Shown here piece after piece: positions 57,884-64,000 of a stretch of DNA of 64,000 bases (the first letter of the stretch is position 1; each line of letters begins with the position of its first letter). The stretch comes from Protea cynaroides. Its lineage: Eukaryota; Streptophyta; Magnoliopsida; Proteales; Proteaceae. The notes under the pieces are model-generated. The model did no database searches. It was not told where the DNA came from and was given only the letters and a program-made list of their open reading frames with translations. The translations under genes were made by a program, and so were the position numbers. The stretch covers positions 92,908,549-92,972,548 of the forward strand of contig CM053274.1 of assembly GCA_028583415.1 (NCBI GenBank). Reading direction: 5' to 3'.

Positions 57884-58700
57884 CCCGGTCCGATGATCAC
57901 AATGGAAAGGTGCATGAGAACTGCGTCCTTTTCCTCTCCCTCGAGAGAAAGATCGACTGTAACCACGGTGTTTCCCTCAATAGCAACATGACCATTGGCC
58001 GAGTGAGCAGAATTTTCAATGGATTCATTCATCACAGGTTTGGAGCTCATTACACGACGACGAGTTTCCTCTCGTTGAATAGTCGCACAGACATTGGTAA
58101 ATGAAGGAAGAGTAGCACTCATAAGAATTTGACGCTTAAGATCTTCATATTCGGGACGAATACTTGCCAACAATTGAAAAATGCGATCCCGCTCTTCACG
58201 TTGAATGTAAGTATCAATTGATTGGGCAGAGGGCGGATCCGACGTAACTCATCCCACTTTTTCTTTAAGGAACCAAGATGCTCAGTAAATGGTTGATCCG
58301 GGAGGTTGTTCAAGATGAGCAATCTCCCGTTGTAACTCAAAGATTCCGGAGGAGTTATCAACTTGGCCATACATGTCCTTTAAGGAATCCCAAAGGATCT
58401 TAGAAGTTTTCGAATAAGCAAATATTTCATATATTTGTGGTTCCATAGAATTAAAAAGCCATGACATGACCATATTATCATTGGCTTCCCAATCGGGAAT
58501 TTATTATCCGTAGAGGCGGGAGCCTTGATTTGACCATTAACGTAACCAAGCTTGGCACGGCCTCCAAGGGAAACGATTCTTCGCCCTTGACCATGGCAAG
58601 TAATTGCGGCCGGTGAGAAGGATAGAGGTGAGACGAGTATTCATCTCATGAGAACCGGAACTAGCTTTACTATTATCACATGGTCTTGGAACTAGTCATG
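57868..58700 (-). pseudogene. copia gag region, frameshifted
   Basis: Pieces in different frames read MVMSWLFNSMEPQIYEIFAY and KILWDSLKDMYGQVDNSSGI (58473-58350), then MLASIRPEYEDLKRQILMSA with IQREETRRRVM (58173-58070). These are the UBN2-type gag core of copia elements. No intact zinc knuckle was seen. Confidence 0.75.
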
Positions 58701-58826
58701 ATAAATGATTTAAAAGAATAACAAGAGAAAATAACAACTTATCGAGTATGCGGGCAAGCAAACCACGACGAGAGCGAACAAAGTGCCCTAAACACCACGA
58801 TCGGATCCGTATCCGCTCCGATACCA

Positions 58827-59184
58827 TGTTAACTTATGCATAAAGGAAAGACAAGAAAATATTTACGTGGTTCGAACTTCTACCACAGAAGTCTACTCCA
58901 CGGTGAGAATCCCCAAGTTCTTCATACTTCTTGGGGAGGTTTATTATCCTTTAAATAGAGGAAATAATACAAGGGAAACTATCCATAGATAGTAATACAA
59001 TCCATACAATTTGTACACCAACCAAATCACTTACTCAACTTTCCTTCTATAAGAGATCTTAACACAATCACCTACCCACCAACCAAATTACCAATCTTGC
59101 ATCAATCACACCAACCAACTTTCCTTCAATAGAAGATCTTATCACGATCATGCTCAATCTAGCATGATCATTATCTAGCTAACA
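58827..59184 (-). repeat. 5' LTR of the minus-strand copia element
   Basis: On the minus strand it begins TGTTAGCTAGATAATG and ends ATGCATAAGTTAACA next to the primer-binding site. It should contain the element's own promoter. Confidence 0.93.
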
Positions 59185-59200
59185 ATTTCCTTTCAGCTAT

Positions 59201-59411
59201 ATAGTACAACAACTCAATAGTACACTCGGAGAAATGTCTTCCGTGTGGTGGTAGAATCCAGCTGCGCGCGATTAAATAGTGTTGTACTAAGTCCCAAAGA
59301 GAGGTCACTAATTCGATTCTCCCCTCCATCAGGTTGCAAGTTAGCTTTCATTCCCCTGTGGGTACCTTGTGTAAGTTGGCTGGCAAAAAGAAAAAAAAAA
59401 AATAGTACAAC
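59201..59411 (+). mobile_element. Unclassified SINE-like retroposon (59211-59401) with A tail and TSD
   Basis: ATAGTACAAC occurs at 59201-59210 and 59402-59411. The insert has a B-box-like AGGTCACTAATTCGATTCTC near 59305 and ends in an A-rich tail (59388-59401). Its left part is not an obvious tRNA head. It lies just outside the LTR of the copia element. Confidence 0.6.
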
Positions 59412-59832
59412 TACATACTCTTCGTTGCTTGAGTGAGTTGGTACCAGGCTGTCTCCGATTGTGGTCTTTCAGATTTTTTTTTCTTCTGTTTTTCCTTATA
59501 TTTTCTAGTCATTCCATGTTTCTATCAATTAGATTTTCTTACCAAGATGAGGAGAAACAATCAAACGCGAATCATTTCCTCTGTACATTTGCATGCTGAA
59601 TCCTTCGATGTAGTCTTCATATACTGATTGATCTTTCTACTTAATAACTTAAGTTTTTAAATTAATGAACACTTCAATAAACACAAAGGAAAACCATTAG
59701 GCTTTTTTTTTTCTTTAATTCTACTGTGCCAAACACTATTCCAGGTGTTGATCTGCATTTACTAATTACCTACCTGGGAGAAGGAGGAAATGTGTGGTCA
59801 CTGACTTTCAAATTGGCTTCCATATGTCTTTC

Positions 59833-59907
<75 letters not shown>

Positions 59908-60130
59908 TGTCACTAATTTCTCTACATCTCAATAATTAAAATAAAAATTAATTAAAAAGTGGGATAATGTTGATGATAATATTAATAAATGATGATAGCA
60001 ATAATCATAGTAGTAGAATGAGAATGGGTTCATGTATTTGTAGCAATAATATTTTTGCCAACTAGCATACTTTGGCATTTGGCTTTTGAGTCTTGCCATG
60101 TTCACGTGATTGCTTTGTTTTTCACTCTCT
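59412..60130. other. No gene; long (TA)n at 59836-59895 upstream of HyPRP
   Basis: A TA run of about 60 bases is followed by a short GA run (59895-59907). The stretch from about 59950 to 60130 would be the distal promoter of the HyPRP gene. Confidence 0.6.
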
Positions 60131-60136
60131 CCTTCT

Positions 60137-60147
60137 CTATATATAAG
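60137..60147 (+). promoter_or_regulatory. TATA box of the HyPRP gene
   Basis: CTATATATAAG lies 100-110 bases before the ATG at 60247, at a good distance for a start site near 60170 and a leader of about 75 bases rich in CT. Confidence 0.8.
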
Positions 60148-60246
60148 AGAATCCGTCCTCACTAAACTCTCAGACGTCCCTTCTCCACTCTCTCCCTCTG
60201 GTGTGTTTTTTCAGTTCTTCTAACCAGAGAGCTAGAGTCCATAGCC

Positions 60247-60891
60247 ATGGACTCCTCTAAGTTCACATCTCTCCTTTTCATTCTCATGCTCTTCATCTCC
60301 TCAGCTTCTCCCATTCTTGGTTGTGGGTCCTGCGGAAAACCCCCTCCCAAGCACAAGCCAGTGAAGCCACCCAAAGTAAAGCCTCCAGTTGTTAAACCCC
60401 CTGTCATCAAGCCTCCAGTGACCATCCCTCCGGTGACCATCCCTCCGGTGACCATCCCACCAGTGACAGTCCCTCCTGTGGTGCCCATTCCACCAGTGAC
60501 AATCCCTCCTGTAGTGCCCATCCCACCAGTGACAATCCCTCCTGTAGTGCCAGTCCCCCCAATCTTGAAACCACCAGTGACAACTCCACCCAGTGGCAAG
60601 CCTTGCCCATCACCTCCGGCGCCGGCGAAGAAGACATGCCCAATTGATACTCTTAAGCTAGGAGCATGTGTGGATCTTCTAGGTGGGCTGGTGCACATTG
60701 GTCTTGGAGACCCAGTTGTGAATCAATGCTGCCCAGTGCTCCAAGGGCTTGTTGAACTGGAAGCTGCAGTATGCTTGTGCACCACACTCAAGCTCAAGCT
60801 TCTCAATCTCAAAATCTACGTCCCAATTGCACTTCAGCTTCTTATTACCTGTGGGAAAACACCTCCTCCTGGTTTCACCTGCTCTCTCTAA
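60247..60891 (+). CDS. Hybrid proline-rich protein (HyPRP) with 8-cysteine motif
   Basis: An intronless frame of 214 residues starting at an ATG in good context (AGCCATGG). Residues 1-25 are a signal peptide (SSKFTSLLFILMLFISSASP...). About 27-125 is a Pro/Val/Lys-rich repeat domain with KPPV, PPVTIPPV and VPIPPVTI units. From about 128 to the end is the eight-cysteine domain: TCPIDTLKLGACVDLLGG, QCCPVLQGL, VCLCTTLK, LLITCGKTPP and GFTCSL give the order C-C-CC-CxC-C-C. The protein should be secreted to the cell wall or plasma-membrane surface; family members act in cell elongation and stress or lipid-related defence, but its exact job is not known from sequence. Clean frame, full length for the family. 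An antisense frame over the repeats is an artefact. Confidence 0.95.
   Translation: MDSSKFTSLLFILMLFISSASPILGCGSCGKPPPKHKPVKPPKVKPPVVKPPVIKPPVTIPPVTIPPVTIPPVTVPPVVPIPPVTIPPVVPIPPVTIPPVVPVPPILKPPVTTPPSGKPCPSPPAPAKKTCPIDTLKLGACVDLLGGLVHIGLGDPVVNQCCPVLQGLVELEAAVCLCTTLKLKLLNLKIYVPIALQLLITCGKTPPPGFTCSL
60417..60580 (+). repeat. In-gene proline-repeat units (15-bp and ~36-bp periods)
   Basis: ATCCCTCCGGTGACC repeats with a 15-base period at 60424-60465. CCACCAGTGACAATCCCTCC then TGTAGTGCCC recurs with a period of about 36 bases to 60555. Such arrays expand and contract, so copy number may vary between alleles. Confidence 0.85.
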
Positions 60892-61080
60892 ATCCAAGTA
60901 CACTGAACCTTAACTCTTCTACTGATTCAAAGCTTATTTCTTCATAATTATAGGTTTTTCAAGCTTAGCACTTGTCGTAGGTCTGTTTCACTTGCATATT
61001 CCCATCTTACATATTCATATTCAGCCTTGTAAGACATCAATGCTGGACCCTTTTTGAGTAATACTCACATGGCTCTCCCT

Positions 61081-61122
<42 letters not shown>

Positions 61123-61853
61123 TAGAACAAGTTAAATGCTCCAGCTAGCTAGAGTTGATGAAACGCATTAAATCAAATCATTTAACTATCATATATTATA
61201 TTAGCTCAATCTAATGTTTATACACTAGATCGAGCCCATTAGGTACATAACAGGACATAACAAGAAACATATATATTGAAAGTTGTATAATGATCTTTTT
61301 ATAATGAAAATGACTTTGATTTTTGAATGATAAGGATGGTGTTTCTCATTATATGTTGTGAATTTTATTGTGATTGCAGGTGCGGATGATGAAATCGGCA
61401 TGAGAGGATGTGGAGCAACTGATGTTTATTTTGCTTGTGCTTTGTTATTTTTCTGTATTCTTTTCACCTTTTCTTCTTTGATTGGCACTGTTGGTAGTTC
61501 TCTTTATTGTACACATTTGTTCTTATGCGATTGTCGCATGTATGTTTTAATCTTAAGCAAAACAAGCAAGATGCTTTTCCCTTTCATTTTCAATCTTTAA
61601 TTTTTATCTTGGATTCTTGGTCTACCATATAAGTTGGTGGTTTGGAAGGGAATCAAACCTGAAGCACAGTTACAACAGTTTCTCAAATGGGTGTCTGTTA
61701 GTACCGTCTACCAATCTCTATAATAACTGAAAGAAGGGCTCTTCAAAAAGAGAAATTTTTGCAAGACCTAATAAAAGATCCGCTATTATATTTAACAGTT
61801 GCACACAGCTACCTCTCTTGCCTGGTCAATTTTCAAGAAAGCTCTGATGTTGA

Positions 61854-61893
<40 letters not shown>

Positions 61894-61940
61894 ATTTTTG
61901 AGTCACCTAACATTTTCATAAGGAATGCAGGTCCAGGCTT
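60892..61940. other. HyPRP 3' flank; (AC)n at 61083-61117 and (GA)n at 61857-61891
   Basis: No second gene was recognised. The 80-codon frame at 61358 has no known domain. Two dinucleotide microsatellites are clear. Confidence 0.55.
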
Positions 61941-62150
61941 GTCCTGGTAATTTGGCATTGTTCCTTTTTTAAGAGCGTACCTGAGGCTTGGTCAGTGAAT
62001 TATGAATTATCAAGTACTCTCAACTACATCAGTGGGTGGCTTGCATCTCTGCAACCCCAATCCCCAAGTTGGACCATCCCTTGGCACCCAATTCCATCTC
62101 TTTGAGCAATATGGACATTGTTGCACCAAAATGAAGAAAAAGAAAAACAT
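61938..62150 (+). mobile_element. SINE-like repeat, copy 1 (diverged)
   Basis: It shares with the next block the words GGCATTGTTCC / AGCATTGCTTG, TTTAAGAGCGTACC, GAGGCTTGG, CCCCAAGTTGGACCA, TTGGCACCCAATTCCATCTC and a purine-rich tail with AAGAAAAAGAAAAA. The family is not one I can name. Confidence 0.5.
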
Positions 62151-62154
62151 TAAT

Positions 62155-62317
62155 GCAGACCGAGGCCTCTCCTAGTGGTTTAGCATTGCTTGTTTAAGAG
62201 TGTGCCCAAGACTTGGTTTGCACCATCGGATTCCAACTTCCCAAGTTGGCCACCCCCTTGGGCACTTAATTCCATCTCTTGGCGCCATGGGTAACGCCAA
62301 AAAAAAGAAGAAAAAAG
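62155..62317 (+). mobile_element. SINE-like repeat, copy 2
   Basis: From CAGACCGAGGCCTCTCCTAG to GGTAACGCC, followed by an A-rich tail. It lies in the same orientation as copy 1, whose tail ends right before it. TAGTGGTTTAGC resembles an RNA polymerase III A box. Confidence 0.5.
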
Positions 62318-62795
62318 GAAAATTTATTCAGATACCCCCTTAACAATTAGTTTATTACATAAAACTATCTTTTCTTGATAAAAGTTATACGGACTACCCT
62401 TGAAACATTATTTTATGACAGTATAGTCCACACTAGACATTAAAAACTAATGGGAGAAATTCTGAAATTTTTTTAAGACAATACTAGTCTTACTCAATGT
62501 AAAATTACATAAATATACAATCGTTTATCCCTAGAACAAGGCCTTTGCAAGTTCTCCAACCTGCAATTGGAGAACTTACAGAGGTCTCATTCTAGAGTTA
62601 GACGATGGTATATTTATGTAATTTTACATTGGGTAAGGGTAGCATTGTCTTAAAAAAATTTCATCAGTTTTTAATGCTTGGTGTGGATTATAATGTTATA
62701 AAACATTGTTTCAGAGATAGTCCATGTAACTTTTGTCAAGAGAGGATAATTTTGTAGAGTAAACCATTGTCATAGGGGTGTTGGAGTAAATTTTC
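62318..62795. mobile_element. Large palindromic (foldback) element
   Basis: The whole 478 bases form one imperfect palindrome: GAAAATTTATTCAGATACCC at left, inverse GGTGTTGGAGTAAATTTTC at right, with matching words (ATGTAAAATTACATAAATAT, TTTTTTAAGACAAT, TTAAAAACT) all the way in to the centre (AAGTTCTCCAA / TTGGAGAACTT, about 62548-62577). The left arm has a roughly 13-base insertion. No coding capacity. The target duplication is unclear because the flanks are A-rich. Confidence 0.82.
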
Positions 62796-62799
62796 TAAA

Positions 62800-63770
62800 G
62801 AAAAAAAAATACATTTATTAAGGAACACTTTGACTACAACTATCACTCATAGAGAGACAATAAAAGGGATCATTAGTCACTTCAACTATAATTTAGAGAG
62901 GCAGACAGAGACCTTAGTTTGCATTAAAGAAGTCGTAGTGCTCAATTAATCAATCATGTCCCGATGGGCTATGGCCCACAAAATAAAACAGGATATTAAG
63001 AATCAAATCTTAGTTTAGCAGAAGAAAAAATCTTAGTTTAGCATGAGTGATCAATGATCACTTTAGACAGATTTTGGAGTGGAGTAACCAAACATTACAA
63101 TGGAATTAATTATCCAAACTACTAATCTCTAACCATCATTCAAATGACCCATGATAAGTCAGCATATCATGATGCCAGTGGAGATAATGTAAGCTATCTC
63201 ATCCAACATTTTTATATGAATTATGAAGACAAGATTCCCAGTACTGTTCATTCTTTTGATAAACCCTAATTTCTAGTCCCCTCATTTTCTTCAACATAGT
63301 GGAAGTTTTAATCACTTAGATCGTTTGGGTCACTAGTATAGGGACTGATGTTCTGTCATGCTACCAAAAACACATGAAAGTGGGGACCACATTTGCAGTT
63401 GCACATGGACTTATTTGTCCCTTCTCCCGCCAAAACATGTGGTATCTCTGTTCTTACTTTGATAGAATGGCCAGTTTCTGGAATCTATCAATTCATGGGT
63501 TTTTGTTGTATTCCCTGACAACTGTGTATGTATGTACAAGTATTCTAGGGCAAAGGAACTTCATTGATAATCTAATAAAATTATTTCCCAAAAAAAAAAA
63601 CAACAACAACAAAGATTGCTTCCTCAATTAAAACCTAAAAACTAAAAATGTCAAAAAACAGTCTGTCAAAATAGGTGGTTTTTTTTTTGGGGGGTTGGCC
63701 AGGAATCCAGAAGGATGCTTATAGAAGGTTAAAAAAAAAGCATTAATGACTTATTGAATAGAATATTAAT
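62800..63770. other. No gene; possible retroposon 3' end near 63400-63610
   Basis: AATAAAAT near 63574 is followed by an A run and (AAC)n at 63590-63611, as in a poly-A-tailed insertion. A T9-G6 tract lies at 63681-63696. Nothing coding was recognised. Confidence 0.4.
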
Positions 63771-63777
63771 GCATTAG

Positions 63778-64000
63778 GGATCCACATCGTCTCCCGGTTG
63801 AATTTGGGCAGGAGATTGGGCGGTCCGGATGGATGACCGCCATGTGACACTCGGAGGGATCCGAACCTTCCATCTGAGCTGATCCCCCAGTCGGCTCAAC
63901 TTGTTGATTGGGCGGTCGGCTCGGATGGAGGGCTCGAATCTCTCCGAATGCCACATGGTGGCCATCCATCCGGATCGTTCAGTCTCTCACCCAAATCCAA
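63778..64000. mobile_element. Foldback MITE, ATCGTCT family, cut by window end
   Basis: It starts GGATCCACATCGTCTCCCGG and follows the 49080-49309 copy throughout: GGATGGATGACCGCCA, CACTCGGAGGGATCCGA, CCCCCAGTCGGCTCAACTTG and CATCCATCC. The right arm has begun to mirror the left (TCTCTCACCCAAATCCAA) when the window stops. Confidence 0.8.

Larger units (their letters stand above)
54237..59184 (-). mobile_element. Ty1/copia LTR retrotransposon with two similar 358-bp LTRs
   Basis: The 5' LTR is 58827-59184 and the 3' LTR 54237-54582 (first 12 bases lost in the N gap). Adding those 12 gives 358, the same length as the other. They differ at roughly nine positions by eye, so the insertion is fairly young. 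The primer-binding site (inverse GCTCCGATACCA, 58815-58826) and polypurine tract (TTGAGGGGAG, inverse at 54583-54592) adjoin the LTRs. Gag, integrase, RT and RNase H motifs are in copia order, but frequent small indels break the frame. ATTTC at 59185-59189 may be one copy of the 5-bp target duplication; the other side reads ATTT at the gap edge. Confidence 0.93.

Noticed and set aside
60162..60698. 178-codon Gly/Thr-rich minus-strand frame
   Set aside because: It is the antisense of the HyPRP proline repeats, whose plus-strand product has a signal peptide and the full 8-cysteine pattern.
1..64000. tRNA, rRNA or other standard RNA genes
   Set aside because: Only tRNA-like heads of SINEs were seen; none forms a complete cloverleaf gene by eye.
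1..64000. A previously undescribed multi-gene system such as a biosynthetic or defence cluster
   Set aside because: The three intact genes belong to unrelated, well-known families and the rest is transposon-derived; nothing supports a functional cluster.

Overview
This is nuclear DNA of a flowering plant. Genes are intron-rich with GT-AG splicing. Three complete protein families are plant-type: a VAMP71 R-SNARE, a MAP65 cytokinesis protein and a hybrid proline-rich 8-cysteine-motif protein. Between them lies a dense layer of Ty1/copia, TRIM-like, L1, RTE and Au-like SINE elements, hAT-like and Mutator-like inverted-repeat elements, and AT/GA microsatellites. The species cannot be read from the sequence.

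Layout. (1) 1-9.83 kb is nested retrotransposons: a decayed copia element (about 451-9010) whose reverse transcriptase is split by a 2.9-kb hAT-like element with a perfect 8-bp target-site duplication. That element itself holds a smaller inverted-repeat element and a minisatellite. A short TRIM-like remnant carrying a related 152-bp MITE follows. (2) 9.9-16.1 kb is mostly non-coding, with an L1 tail, a truncated SINE with a 16-bp duplication and a 24-bp micro-insertion. (3) 16.15-17.48 kb (minus) is a long exon that ends at the start of a SPOC domain; the rest of the domain was not found. (4) 17.5-28.7 kb is relic-rich: four SINEs in one orientation, an RTE tail, a broken FAD-monooxygenase fragment, and a GGGTT-rich repeat followed by a corrupted near-copy. 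(5) 29.1-31.6 kb holds two adjacent 1.2-kb Mutator-like foldback elements. (6) 33.6-36.1 kb (minus) is a complete four-exon VAMP711-like gene. (7) 40.4-45.8 kb (minus) is a complete MAP65-3-like gene with 12 coding exons, a non-coding first exon and MSA-type AACGG motifs around its 5' end. (8) 47-51.6 kb holds an L1 fragment, several foldback MITEs and a TRIM-like element. (9) 53.7-59.2 kb is a minus-strand copia element with two similar 358-bp LTRs; a 500-N gap sits at its left edge. (10) 60.25-60.89 kb is an intact intronless HyPRP gene with a TATA box. (11) The remainder holds SINE-like repeats, a large palindromic element and a foldback MITE cut by the window end.

The genes do not form a pathway. 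VAMP711-like acts in fusion at the vacuole, MAP65-3-like in the phragmoplast midzone, HyPRP at the cell wall or surface, and the SPOC protein probably in transcription or RNA control. I found no evidence of a new multi-gene system. The most unusual content is the nested transposon architecture, families of foldback elements sharing terminal themes, and two places where the assembly looks wrong.
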